Shown here one piece after another: positions 1 to 8,895 of a stretch of DNA of 64,000 nt. The translations under genes and the position numbers were made by a program. This DNA comes from Thermoplasmata archaeon. Lineage in GTDB: Archaea; Thermoplasmatota; Thermoplasmata; RBG-16-68-12; JAGMCJ01. Under the pieces are notes generated by a model. The model saw only the letters and a list, made by a program, of their open reading frames with translations. It searched no databases and was not told the DNA's origin. The DNA lies in the NCBI GenBank assembly GCA_023136265.1, contig JAGLRN010000025.1:17668-81667 (forward strand), written 5' to 3'. The first letter of the stretch is position 1. The number at the start of each line of letters is the position of its first letter.

Positions 1-3000
1 TCTCGAAGGAAACCATGCTTGGGCTGATCTCCACGCTCTGCCCCTCGATTCCCAGGAAGTACGCGCCCTTGTCAAGCCCTCTCTTGATCTTCCAGGCCGA
101 CTGGGATTTGAGCAGCGTCTCAATCTTCCTGGCCCAGAACCTGTATTTCCCCAGGATCATGTCCAAGTGGGGGATGGCCTCAATCTTGAGCCCGTCCCAT
201 TCATCGCCCACGGGGACTGTTTCCAATCCCCTTATGTTGGCTTCGCCCTTGATCACTCTCTCAAAAGTCTCCACCGTTTCCCTGATTTCTTGAGTGTCTG
301 GAAGCACGGCAACGAGAACGGGAACGTCCGAATCCACTACCTTCTCAGACCGAGCCGTCTCGACCGCACTAGTGATCCCGTTTATAAGGGCCAGGTAGTC
401 CCTGAGCTTCTCCTCGTCATCCAGCTCTCCGACTTCGGATTTGAGGATTTCCACGCTGAGCGCAGAGAAGGCTTCGTCCCGGGTCATGCCGGGAGGCATC
501 TCTCCCTCCTCCCCCTCTGCCGTTGGTATTGACTCAGCCACCTTCTTCCAGATGTCCTCGTAACCCATTTCCTCTATTTCCTTCGTTATGTCGGAGATGA
601 GCTTTTCGGCTTCGTCCCTGGCGAGAGCGGGCTCGGGGGTTCTTCCAAGACCGAAAGCTCTGGATATCACACTGTCATCGAGAGCGCCGAGCTCTGCACC
701 CGGGAACTCACTCATGAAGAGTAGCCTCCTTACGATCTCTCGGATTCCCTCCAGTCCTTCCATGCTCCCGTTCCAATCGAGGAGGACCCCACCGTAGGTC
801 CCCTCTATCTCCTTCAGAATCTCGATTATGTAGAGCGACAGCAACCTGGGTTCATCTCCCATGACGACGGCGGCAAGGTGGACGGACTTCCCTCTCTCTA
901 CTAGGACCTTGCTCTCTCCGAAGTCGAGTTTGGAAAGACCGGTGCTTCCCTGCTGTGAGAAGGAGTCCTTCACGAAGCTCTGAACCGCCCCGATCATGGT
1001 GCTGAACTTCTTCTCGTTCAGGTCTTCCCTGTACTTCCTGGATTCGCGTACGACCAGGTTGCCCTGATTGTGTATCAGGAAGACATCCTCAACGAGATAT
1101 GTTCCGGCATTCTCGACATTCAAGTTCTCTTGGGCATATGTCTCGTAGTTCTTGTCGTCAAAGGGACGCCTGTAGGATATGCTTGCATCGATCGGTATTT
1201 CACCCGACTTTTTGGGCTTTATGCCCACATCGAGGTGCTTCTTCTCGTTGACATCCATTTCGGATATGGGTTCAAGACCCTTCACTTCGAAGTCACCGTC
1301 GAGCCTGACCTCAACATCCTTTGCTCCCAGGTTTCCTCTGTTCTCAACTTCGACACGATACCGGTTCCACGCATCCTCCTGGAACCCTTTCTTCGGCAGA
1401 CGGACATGGAGCCTGGGCCTCTTGTCCTTCAGGAACTCATCGATCTTCTCTCCGGCAGAGCTCTCGACTGCCATGATGATGCGCTCCAGCTCGTCCAGAT
1501 TCCCTTCATCTAGAATGGACCGAGCGTCGGACGTCAGTTGCGTTTCTTCTTCAACGCCCAGACCTGCTTCCTTCGCCCTGTTCACCAGAGTAACGATTTC
1601 ACTGAGGCGTTTTTCGGCCTCGGCGAGGAGAAGCTTCTTCTTGATTTCCTCAACAGGGGATTCGAGCCGCTCGAGGTAAGCCTCCATCTTGTCAATGTCG
1701 TCCGATTCGAGTACTTTCCTTGCATCCACCATGAGGCCATTGGCCTCGGTAACGTCGAAGCCGACCTCACGGGCTTTGGCCACAATGGAGGTCAGTGAAT
1801 CTACTCTCCTTTCGATCTCGCCCTTCCAGCGCTTGTTCCTCGACTTCTCAACAACTCCTCCTACGGAGGCGAGTAGGCTTGAGACCTCATCGACATCGGA
1901 AGACTGGTAGGACGATTCAGCAGACCTGAGAAGACGCTCGGCCTCGAAGACATCGAGACCTTCCTGCTTAGCTGCCTCCACAAGGAGTCTTGCTTCGCGC
2001 ATATTCTTCTCGGATTCGAGTCTCTCGATTTCCAAGCCGCCCCTGCTTATGATGTCCTTTATCCTGTCGATAATAGACGTGATTGTCGCAAACTGCCCGG
2101 TGTTAATCGCCTGCGTGGCTATCTCAAACAGCTCCTCTGCTTCATTCATCCTTATTCCAAGCTCATTGGCCTTGTCGACTATTTCCTTGGCAGCTGCAAG
2201 CTGGTCCTCCACCATTGCTATGTATTGGACTCTCGCCGAATTGGCGCTGTCCTCCGCCTCTCGAACGAGATCCCAGGCATTCTTCCAGTCTTGCTTGTCC
2301 ATGTTTTCCATAGCGTCCTGAATCAGTATCTCGGCCTCTGTGATGTCGGCTCCCGCTTTCTTCGCCTCCTCAATGGCGCCAATAGTCTGGACAACCCTGC
2401 TCTTTTCCAGTCCGACGAGGTCGGCGCCAGCGGCGTCGGAGACGTACATCAGTCTCCTGATAATTTCATCTACCCCCTCGAGCTCCGTGAGCAGGCCACT
2501 CCAGTTCTCCAGGACATCACTGTAATGCCCTTCAATCTCGCCTATTATCTCGACCATGTGAAGCGGCAGGAAGACGGGTTCGTCTCCCGCCACAACGCAG
2601 GCGAGGTACACGTGAGACCCTCTCTCGATGACGATCATACTGTTCCCGAAATCGAGCCTTTTAAGCCCTCCTTCACTTCTCGTCCTGAAGGAATCCTTGA
2701 CGAATTCCTGCACAATGGTAAGCATGCCGGAGAAGATGTCCTCATCGATGTCCTCGCGGTACTTCCTAGTTTCATGTCCTATGAGCCTCCCATCGAGGTG
2801 GACTAGGAAGACATCCTCCACCACATACGTCCCGTAGGACTTGATGGAGAGCTGTTTCGTCTCGTCGTGGCCGAAGACCTGATTATCGAAGGGCCTCTGG
2901 TACGAGACAGACATGTCGACAGGGAGATCTCCTTCTTTCTTGGGTTTGACTCCCACCTCTATAGTCTTCGTCTCATTGGGATCTATCTCCGAGATTGTCT

Positions 3001-5269
3001 CTAGACCCCTGACTTCGAAATCACCTTCGAGTTTGATGTCGATGTTCTCGGACCTGAGGTTACCCTCGTTGATTATCTCCAGAATCAGGCGGTTCCATAC
3101 GTCCGCCTCGAATCCCTTCGTAGGCATGTTGACAAATACCTTTGGATATTTGTCTTTGATGAAATCCTGAATCTTCTTTCCGGCTGACACCTCCGCTCTC
3201 CGAATAAGGTCCTTCGCCTGTACGATTTCCTGCTTCCCCAAGTACTCGTCTGCCATGCCAAGGAGCGCCTGCGCGTGTTCGATGTCGATGCCCATCGCCT
3301 TGGCTCCTGCAATCATCGTGGCTATACCCTGGCTCTTGGCTCCGAACCGCTCAATGATCTTCTCCTTCTCGGCCTCCCCCACTATGTCCCGAATCCTTCT
3401 GGAAAGCTCCATGACGGCGTCGTAATTCTCTTCGAAGAGGGCATCTCTTGCATCTTTCAGGAGGTCATTCGCATCTGAGACATCGGCCCCCATTCTCTCA
3501 ATATCATCGATTGCGAACGATGCGCCCTCCAGTTCGTCCTGAGCCTTCGTGATGATATACAACCTCTTTGCCTTCTTGGCGGAGAGTTCAACTTTTGGAA
3601 CGTAGGCCTCGATCTTCTGGAATTCCCCCCTCTCGAAGTCGGCGGACGCCTTGCGGTAGAAGGTTTCCGCTTCATCTACCTCCAGACCCAGCTTCTTCGA
3701 GTCGGTGATCATCACTTCCATTCTGAGAAGGCCGCCCTTTGCCAGGTCAACGACTCTCTCCTTCTTCGCCCTGTCAACGAGATTCCGCGCAATCTCAGCG
3801 TACTGGAGTGCTTCGTCGATATGGCCCTCCTCAAGAGCTCTGAGTCCGTTCCTAACCGTTTCTCCTGCGGCTCCGATGTTGAGGTTCTCTTTTCTGGCCT
3901 CTTCTGCCTCCTTCTTGGCCTTTTGCAGGAGGTCCCTTGCAGCGACCGTGAGGGACTCCTTCAGACTCAGCGCCATCTCTTCGATTTCCGAGAGTATCTT
4001 CTCGGCCTTGGCCAGGTCTCTTACCTGGAAGGCCTGTTTCACTTCCTCGAATAAGTCCTCGACATAGGAGATGTCGACTCCGACCTTTCGAATCTCGTCA
4101 ACGATCTCCTTGATGTCCCCCAGTCTTTTCGACGCACCGAGCATTTGGATGGGAATGTCCTCATCCGTGGCTCCGAGTTTCCTCTTCTCCTTCGTGAGCC
4201 AGATTCTAAGTTGAGACAGGTATCTGCGAGCGCGCCTATTGTCGCCCTTCTCCAGAGCTTCGCGCGCTTTCTCGGCTATGCCATCGGCCCGCGTTATGTC
4301 AACCTCGATTGACTTGATGTACTCGATCTCCTGGCACATCGATTTGAGAGCGCTCTCGATTTCATTCCGGCGCGTCGCGCGATCCGCCTGTTTCCGAGCC
4401 TCCTTCGTCAGAGCCTTCACGTCATCGAATTCCCGCTTATGGAGAGCGGTCTCGGCCTGGCGGAGAGTCTCCTCGATTTCGCCAGTGTCCGCCCCTGTAG
4501 CCCTGGACGAATGCAGGGATTCCTCCGCTTTTTCGATGAGGTCGGAGGCTCTTTTGAACCGCTTGACCTCGTTGACCTCGGTGCGGGCTAGCTTCAGATA
4601 TTCCTGGACTTCCCCATAGACAGCCCTTTCAAAGGACTCCTCGGCGCTCCTGAAGTATTCTCTGGCGACATCGATGTCTGCCCCGATTTCGTAGGCATAG
4701 TCGAGTTTTGGCTTGAAGTTCTGAATCATCACGCGGGCTCTTCTATTCCTCTTCGCCTCTGTGGCTTGCTTCTTTGCCTTCCTCACGAACTCGACGACAT
4801 CACCGTAGATGCCGCTTTCGAGAGCGATGTACGCCTTCTTGATGAGGTCGTGAGCTGTCGTGATGTCGGCACCGAGCTCTCGAGCCTTGTCGACGATGAG
4901 CTCGGCATTGAGAATCATGAGCTCTTTTTTCCTTTTCTCATTGGCCTCTCTTGACTTCCGAAGAAGGATCTTCGCCTTCCCCTCCGCCTCCTCGAAGTTC
5001 TCCTCTGACGCTATCCTTCTCACGTGGTCCAGAGCCACCTGTATGCTGGCGATCTCTGCACCGCTCTTCTTGGCGGACCTCAATGCTTTTTCCACGCTGG
5101 AGATGAGCACCAGGACTCGCTTTTTCGCTGTGACGGCTCCAGTTTCTCTTCGAGGAACCTTCTCCTTCCCCGTCTCTGTGAGGGAATGACCGCAGTAGTT
5201 GCAGAATCTGCTACCCGCTTCCAGCTTCGCCTCGCAACGGGGACATCCTATCCTCTTCTCGTCTCCCAT
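1..5269 (-). CDS. Giant zinc-ribbon/coiled-coil protein, partial (C-terminus off left edge)
   Basis: This frame is open from an ATG at 5269 to the window edge (at least 1,756 codons) and is absent from the ORF track because it has no stop inside the window. The N-terminus is a double-CxxC zinc ribbon (CPRC then CNYC, residues about 9-27). Long charged helical repeats follow, with units resembling A..LGADI..A..LL..A. A module occurs twice, near residues 700-945 and 1270-1510: an Ig-like segment, then V(F)L(V/I)H..G.L, KYRED, and an FVKDSF helix followed by IERG and VYLA-like strands. From about residue 1,600 the sequence resembles the C-terminal region of archaeal isoleucyl-tRNA synthetase and ends at the edge in EISPSMVSFE. 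A TATA box lies at 5312-5320 with a 14-bp palindrome just upstream. A cytosolic scaffold or sensor role is inference. I am sure it is a gene; the function is unknown. Confidence 0.88.
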   Translation of the reverse strand, partial: MGDEKRIGCPRCEAKLEAGSRFCNYCGHSLTETGKEKVPRRETGAVTAKKRVLVLISSVEKALRSAKKSGAEIASIQVALDHVRRIASEENFEEAEGKAKILLRKSREANEKRKKELMILNAELIVDKARELGADITTAHDLIKKAYIALESGIYGDVVEFVRKAKKQATEAKRNRRARVMIQNFKPKLDYAYEIGADIDVAREYFRSAEESFERAVYGEVQEYLKLARTEVNEVKRFKRASDLIEKAEESLHSSRATGADTGEIEETLRQAETALHKREFDDVKALTKEARKQADRATRRNEIESALKSMCQEIEYIKSIEVDITRADGIAEKAREALEKGDNRRARRYLSQLRIWLTKEKRKLGATDEDIPIQMLGASKRLGDIKEIVDEIRKVGVDISYVEDLFEEVKQAFQVRDLAKAEKILSEIEEMALSLKESLTVAARDLLQKAKKEAEEARKENLNIGAAGETVRNGLRALEEGHIDEALQYAEIARNLVDRAKKERVVDLAKGGLLRMEVMITDSKKLGLEVDEAETFYRKASADFERGEFQKIEAYVPKVELSAKKAKRLYIITKAQDELEGASFAIDDIERMGADVSDANDLLKDARDALFEENYDAVMELSRRIRDIVGEAEKEKIIERFGAKSQGIATMIAGAKAMGIDIEHAQALLGMADEYLGKQEIVQAKDLIRRAEVSAGKKIQDFIKDKYPKVFVNMPTKGFEADVWNRLILEIINEGNLRSENIDIKLEGDFEVRGLETISEIDPNETKTIEVGVKPKKEGDLPVDMSVSYQRPFDNQVFGHDETKQLSIKSYGTYVVEDVFLVHLDGRLIGHETRKYREDIDEDIFSGMLTIVQEFVKDSFRTRSEGGLKRLDFGNSMIVIERGSHVYLACVVAGDEPVFLPLHMVEIIGEIEGHYSDVLENWSGLLTELEGVDEIIRRLMYVSDAAGADLVGLEKSRVVQTIGAIEEAKKAGADITEAEILIQDAMENMDKQDWKNAWDLVREAEDSANSARVQYIAMVEDQLAAAKEIVDKANELGIRMNEAEELFEIATQAINTGQFATITSIIDRIKDIISRGGLEIERLESEKNMREARLLVEAAKQEGLDVFEAERLLRSAESSYQSSDVDEVSSLLASVGGVVEKSRNKRWKGEIERRVDSLTSIVAKAREVGFDVTEANGLMVDARKVLESDDIDKMEAYLERLESPVEEIKKKLLLAEAEKRLSEIVTLVNRAKEAGLGVEEETQLTSDARSILDEGNLDELERIIMAVESSAGEKIDEFLKDKRPRLHVRLPKKGFQEDAWNRYRVEVENRGNLGAKDVEVRLDGDFEVKGLEPISEMDVNEKKHLDVGIKPKKSGEIPIDASISYRRPFDDKNYETYAQENLNVENAGTYLVEDVFLIHNQGNLVVRESRKYREDLNEKKFSTMIGAVQSFVKDSFSQQGSTGLSKLDFGESKVLVERGKSVHLAAVVMGDEPRLLSLYIIEILKEIEGTYGGVLLDWNGSMEGLEGIREIVRRLLFMSEFPGAELGALDDSVISRAFGLGRTPEPALARDEAEKLISDITKEIEEMGYEDIWKKVAESIPTAEGEEGEMPPGMTRDEAFSALSVEILKSEVGELDDEEKLRDYLALINGITSAVETARSEKVVDSDVPVLVAVLPDTQEIRETVETFERVIKGEANIRGLETVPVGDEWDGLKIEAIPHLDMILGKYRFWARKIETLLKSQSAWKIKRGLDKGAYFLGIEGQSVEISPSMVSFE

Positions 5270-5311
5270 CGAATCGCACAGCCTCTTCCTCCATAAGTTG
5301 TTGGAAGCCGT

Positions 5312-5320
5312 GTATAAATG
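5312..5320 (-). promoter_or_regulatory. TATA box of the giant coiled-coil gene
   Basis: On the minus strand the sequence reads CATTTATACA. Its centre is about 47 bp upstream of the ATG at 5269, which predicts a transcript start near 5290 and a leader of about 20 nt. Confidence 0.55.
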
Positions 5321-5332
5321 TGACTGCCTTGT

Positions 5333-5346
5333 TATCAGACTTGATA
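5333..5346 (-). promoter_or_regulatory. Palindromic operator candidate TATCA-N4-TGATA (copy 1)
   Basis: Perfect 5+5 bp inverted repeat, TATCA GACT TGATA on the plus strand. It lies 12 bp upstream of the TATA box of the giant coiled-coil gene. The same motif precedes small-GTPase genes and the TPR gene in this window. Confidence 0.6.
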
Positions 5347-5434
5347 CTTCCAGGTGTTCCGAATGAAATCACTTTTTGGCAGGAGAAATGAGATCGCAGG
5401 AATGCATCTCTCGGGGCTACCGACGATTGGCAGA

Positions 5435-5456
5435 GTTAACCTTAAACAAGGTTAAC
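5435..5456. promoter_or_regulatory. Perfect 9-bp inverted repeat between giant gene and rpl3
   Basis: GTTAACCTT and AAGGTTAAC are separated by AAAC. The repeat sits in the 389-bp divergent intergenic region, about 50 bp upstream of the rpl3 TATA box. It could be an operator for either side. No other copy was noticed. Confidence 0.45.
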
Positions 5457-5503
5457 CTGAATTCACTAGCTTGCGAGTGACTACTGGCCACAGTGCACAA
5501 GTG

Positions 5504-5511
5504 TTATATAG
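5504..5511 (+). promoter_or_regulatory. TATA box of the ribosomal super-operon
   Basis: TTATATAG in a G/C-rich setting predicts a start near 5530. That leaves an unusually long leader of about 125 nt before the rpl3 ATG. I recognised no protein or RNA family in the leader. Confidence 0.5.
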
Positions 5512-5658
5512 GGCTGCTATCATCTGACTGACGCTCTGCCTTGGCCAGACGCTATGGGAGAACAAAGAACCCAGCGATATGTCCCACTCCTTTTGGGGCG
5601 TACCTGAGGCGCCACGGTCAAGGACCCAACTCGGAGCGTCGGAATCGGAGAAGCAAGA

Positions 5659-6657
5659 ATGCCGAAAAGACACAGGCCCAGACATGGCTCCATGGGGTAT
5701 TCTCCCCGCAAGCGTGCCGCGAGTGAGGTCCCGAGATTCTCATCTTGGCCCGATATTAGCGATGGCCCTAGAATCCAGGGGTTCGCAGGATACAAGGCCG
5801 GAATGACTCATGCGCTTGTCGTGGACTACAGAAAAACGAGCACGACCAGTGGCCAGGAGGTTCAGATCCCTGTCACGGTAATCGAGGTCCCTCCGATGAA
5901 GGTCGCTGCTGTACGACTATACAAGGAAACGCCTTACGGCCTCAAGACTATCACCGAGATCTGGTCCCAGAAGCTTGACAAGCAGCTCAGAAGGAGGCTC
6001 CCAGTACCGAAGAAGTATGATACTGACAAGGCGTGGAAGGAGGTTGACCCGGTCAAGGTGGACGAGGTCAGAGTGCTCGTGTACACACAGCCATATCTGG
6101 TCACAGGCGTTCCCAAGAAATCGCCTGATATCATGGAGAACAGAATCGGTGGAGGGACGATTGAGGAGAGGCTTGAGTACGCGAGGAAGATCATCGGCAA
6201 GGACATCAAGATCGAGGATTTCACCAGAGAAGGGGACGTCATTGACGTCGCAGCGGTGACAAAGGGCAAGGGCTTCGGCGGCCACCACAAGAGATGGGGA
6301 ACGAAGCTCCTCTCGCACAAGGACAGCAAGAAGCGAAGAGGCGTCGGAACGACCGGGACATTCAGACCGGGATACACGAGGCCGACTGTTCCGCAAGCTG
6401 GCCAGATTGGATACCACCAGAGGACGGAGTACAACAAGAGGGTCCTCAAGATGGGAGAGAACGGAGAGAGAATCACACCGGAAGGAGGATTCCTCTCGTA
6501 CGGCGCCGTGAGGAATGGCTACATCCTCCTTCACGGTTCGGTCCCAGGTCCGACAAAGAGACTCGTGAGACTGAGGAATGCGATAAGACCAACCGTTGCA
6601 CCCGTTGACAAGATTGATCTTGAATACATATCAACAACATCGAAGCAGGGAGCTTGA
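5659..6657 (+). CDS. rpl3: Ribosomal protein L3 (uL3)
   Basis: 332 residues, normal for archaeal L3. The N-terminus has the MPKRHRPRHGSMGYSPRKRA basic arm. The central GHHKRWGTKLLSHKDSKKRRG and GTFRPGYTRPTVPQAGQ stretches are the conserved L3 loop that reaches toward the peptidyl-transferase centre. It is the first gene of the super-operon. A GGAG element (about 5647-5650) precedes the ATG. The stop TGA overlaps the rpl4 ATG as TGATG, so translation is coupled. The longer upstream frames in the track have no conserved content. Confidence 0.97.
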   Translation: MPKRHRPRHGSMGYSPRKRAASEVPRFSSWPDISDGPRIQGFAGYKAGMTHALVVDYRKTSTTSGQEVQIPVTVIEVPPMKVAAVRLYKETPYGLKTITEIWSQKLDKQLRRRLPVPKKYDTDKAWKEVDPVKVDEVRVLVYTQPYLVTGVPKKSPDIMENRIGGGTIEERLEYARKIIGKDIKIEDFTREGDVIDVAAVTKGKGFGGHHKRWGTKLLSHKDSKKRRGVGTTGTFRPGYTRPTVPQAGQIGYHQRTEYNKRVLKMGENGERITPEGGFLSYGAVRNGYILLHGSVPGPTKRLVRLRNAIRPTVAPVDKIDLEYISTTSKQGA

Positions 6658-7436
6658 TGGCGAAGAAGAAGATGAAGGACAACGAAGTGAATGTCTACTC
6701 GGTCGAGGGCAAGGTAGTCAAAACCATCGAGCTTCCAGAAGTGTTCATGACCAGCATCAGGACTGACCTCATACGGAGGGCGGTGGTCTCGGCTCAGGCC
6801 AACAGACGGCAGTCATACGGTCCGAACCCCAGGTCAGGCATGAGACATGCGGTCTCCACGTGGGGAAAGGGTCGAGGAGTCTCCCGTGTCCAGAGGATGA
6901 CAGGGCAGCGCACGGCGGCGGAATCTCCGGGTACCGTTGGCGGCAGAAAAGCGCATCCGCCAAGACCCGACCATGACTGGTCGAAGAAGATAAACAAGAA
7001 GGAGAGGATGATGGCAAGGGCATCGGCTCTCGCCGCGACAAGGGACACCGGGCTCGTGACAGGGCGCGGACACATCTTCGAGGCTGATCTGACGCTTCCA
7101 GTGGTTGTCGAGGACGACATCGAGGTCCTGAAGACGACGCAGGAAGCGACTGAGCTTCTCAGATCCGTCAAGGTCTATGATGACGTGCTCCGTGCGAGTA
7201 AGAAGAAGATCCGGGCGGGCCGCGGAAAGATGAGGGACAGGAAGTACAGACGGCCCAGGAGTGTTCTCGTTGCCCTCTCATCCAGCTCAGAATCGAGCCG
7301 CGCATTCACCAACATACCGGGCGTGGATGTCTCCTCTTCGAAGCAGTTGAACACGGAGATTCTTGCTCCTGGAGGAGAGCCGGGAAGGCTCGTTCTCTTC
7401 AGTGAGAGCGCTCTGGAGGAGTTGAGAGCATGGTAG
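6657..7436 (+). CDS. rpl4: Ribosomal protein L4 (uL4)
   Basis: 259 residues from the ATG that overlaps the L3 stop; the track uses a TTG one codon earlier. It carries the archaeal/eukaryotic L4 signature around QANRRQSYGPNPRSGMRHAV and the GRGVSRVQR segment of the loop that enters the exit tunnel. The last seven bases overlap rpl23. It is a large-subunit assembly and exit-tunnel protein. Confidence 0.96.
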   Translation: MAKKKMKDNEVNVYSVEGKVVKTIELPEVFMTSIRTDLIRRAVVSAQANRRQSYGPNPRSGMRHAVSTWGKGRGVSRVQRMTGQRTAAESPGTVGGRKAHPPRPDHDWSKKINKKERMMARASALAATRDTGLVTGRGHIFEADLTLPVVVEDDIEVLKTTQEATELLRSVKVYDDVLRASKKKIRAGRGKMRDRKYRRPRSVLVALSSSSESSRAFTNIPGVDVSSSKQLNTEILAPGGEPGRLVLFSESALEELRAW

Positions 7437-7720
7437 ATGGTCGCGAGTTCGAGGTTCTCCTGCATCCCTACGTCACGGAGAAGACGATGACTGGCATCGA
7501 TGGCTCGGCGAAGCAGGACCTCAAGGATGGGAACAGGCTGGAGTTCATAGTGAAGAGATCCGCGACCAAGGGGGAAATCAAGGAGGCCTTTGAGAGTCTC
7601 TTCGAGGTCAAGGTGGAGAAGGTCAACACGAAGATAAGAAAGGATGGAAAGCACGCGATAATCAAGCTCAAAGAAGGCTATTCCGCAAAGGATGTTGGCG
7701 ATAGGATCGGGGTGTTCTAA
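7430..7720 (+). CDS. rpl23: Ribosomal protein L23 (uL23)
   Basis: 96 residues, starting at ATG 7430 inside the end of rpl4. The N-terminal VLLHPYVTEKTM and the C-terminal VEKVNTKIRKDGKHAIIKL match the L23 core, which sits at the tunnel exit and docks SRP and the SecY translocon. The stop is directly followed by the rpl2 ATG. Confidence 0.95.
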   Translation: MVDGREFEVLLHPYVTEKTMTGIDGSAKQDLKDGNRLEFIVKRSATKGEIKEAFESLFEVKVEKVNTKIRKDGKHAIIKLKEGYSAKDVGDRIGVF

Positions 7721-8422
7721 ATGGGGAAGAGACTAAGGTCGCAAAGAAGGGGCAAAGGCTCCCGCACGTACTCCTCACCCAGCCACAGGCATAGGGGACC
7801 GGTTAATCTGCCCAAGCTGGATGATCTTGATGGAGTGGTCGTGGACCTCGTCCATTCCCCGGGCCACACCGCCCCGCTCGCCAAGGTTAGGTTCGGTGAG
7901 AAGGAAGTGCTCATGCTTGCCTCTGATGGCCTGCAGGTCGGTGAGACCGTTAGCATCGGGAAGGTCTCGGTAGAGCGAGGTCATATCCTCCCACTGAGTA
8001 GGATCCCGGAGAGCACTCTCGTTTTCGATGTGGAGTCCAAACCAGGAGATGGAGGGAAGTTCGCCCGCTCGGCTGGGACTGCCGCCATGATTGTCAGCCA
8101 CGGTGCGGAGACGGTCATAAGGCTCCCGTCGGGGAAGTACAGATCATTCGATCCTAAATGCAGAGCCATTGTCGGCGTCGTTGCCGGAAGTGGAAGAGGA
8201 GAGAAACCCTTCGCAAAGGCAGGTAAGAAGGTGAACGCCTACAGGAGCAAAGCGAAGGCTCCATTCAGGACGAGCGGGGTCGCGATGAATCCGGTGAACC
8301 ACCCCCACGGAGGCGGCAGCCACCAGCATGTGGGCAAGCCGAGCACTGTCTCGGCCAACGCGCCACCAGGGAGAAAGGTCGGAAGGTTGTCCCAGAAGAA
8401 GAAGAAGAAGAGGAGGAATTGA
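7721..8422 (+). CDS. rpl2: Ribosomal protein L2 (uL2)
   Basis: 233 residues. The conserved catalytic-centre segment GVAMNPVNHPHGGGSHQHVGK is present near the C-terminus and includes the histidine of the HPHGGG motif. The N-terminus GKRLRSQRRGKGSRTYSSPSHRHRG is typical of archaeal L2. It ends in a run of lysines and arginines. It needs no leader because its ATG follows the rpl23 stop without a gap. Confidence 0.97.
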   Translation: MGKRLRSQRRGKGSRTYSSPSHRHRGPVNLPKLDDLDGVVVDLVHSPGHTAPLAKVRFGEKEVLMLASDGLQVGETVSIGKVSVERGHILPLSRIPESTLVFDVESKPGDGGKFARSAGTAAMIVSHGAETVIRLPSGKYRSFDPKCRAIVGVVAGSGRGEKPFAKAGKKVNAYRSKAKAPFRTSGVAMNPVNHPHGGGSHQHVGKPSTVSANAPPGRKVGRLSQKKKKKRRN

Positions 8423-8423
8423 G

Positions 8424-8888
8424 ATGGCAAAGACAAAGACTTCAGGTTCCTCAAAAGCCGCCAGAAGGCGCTTGAGAAAGAAGAAAGGTGCTATTGAGGT
8501 TCGAAGGAAGAAGGAGTTCGCATACAGAGGATTCAGCCTTCCAGAACTGCAGGAAATGCCCTTCGACCAGTTCGTCGAGCTACTGCCAGCAAGAGCGAGA
8601 AGGACCATCACCAGAGGGCTCAACGACGAGCAGAAGACGCTCGTGGACAAGATCAGAGCAAGCGAAAAGGAAGTGCTGAGAACTCACAGAAGAGAGATAA
8701 TCATCCTCCCTGACTTCGTCGGAAAGAGGGTAGACGTCTATAACGGGAAAGAGTTCGTCAGGGTCGACATCAAACCAGAGATGATTGGCCACTATCTTGG
8801 CGAATTCGCCCTCACCCGGAAACCCGTGAAGCATTCGGGCCCGGGCGTGGGAGCTACACGATCATCCAAGTACATGCCACTGAAGTAG
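8424..8888 (+). CDS. rps19: Ribosomal protein S19 (uS19)
   Basis: 154 residues, using ATG 8424 one base after the rpl2 stop; the track's 8328 start runs into rpl2. The C-terminal RTHRREIIILPDFVGKRVDVYNGKEF and GHYLGEFALTRKPVKHSGPGVGATRSS are the S19 signature. The N-terminal 35 residues are a very basic extension, as is common in archaea. It binds the head of the small subunit. Confidence 0.96.
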   Translation: MAKTKTSGSSKAARRRLRKKKGAIEVRRKKEFAYRGFSLPELQEMPFDQFVELLPARARRTITRGLNDEQKTLVDKIRASEKEVLRTHRREIIILPDFVGKRVDVYNGKEFVRVDIKPEMIGHYLGEFALTRKPVKHSGPGVGATRSSKYMPLK

Positions 8889-8895
8889 GAGGAGA

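Noticed and set aside
15-5296. Plus-strand ORFs in the first 5.3 kb of the track (up to 193 aa)
   Set aside because: They are shadows of the single minus-strand frame that is open from 5269 to the left edge and has zinc-ribbon, coiled-coil and conserved repeat content.
5541-5806. Short plus ORFs (61 and 75 aa) upstream of and overlapping rpl3
   Set aside because: They have no recognisable content and no ribosome site, and they overlap the well-supported L3 start; treated as leader sequence.
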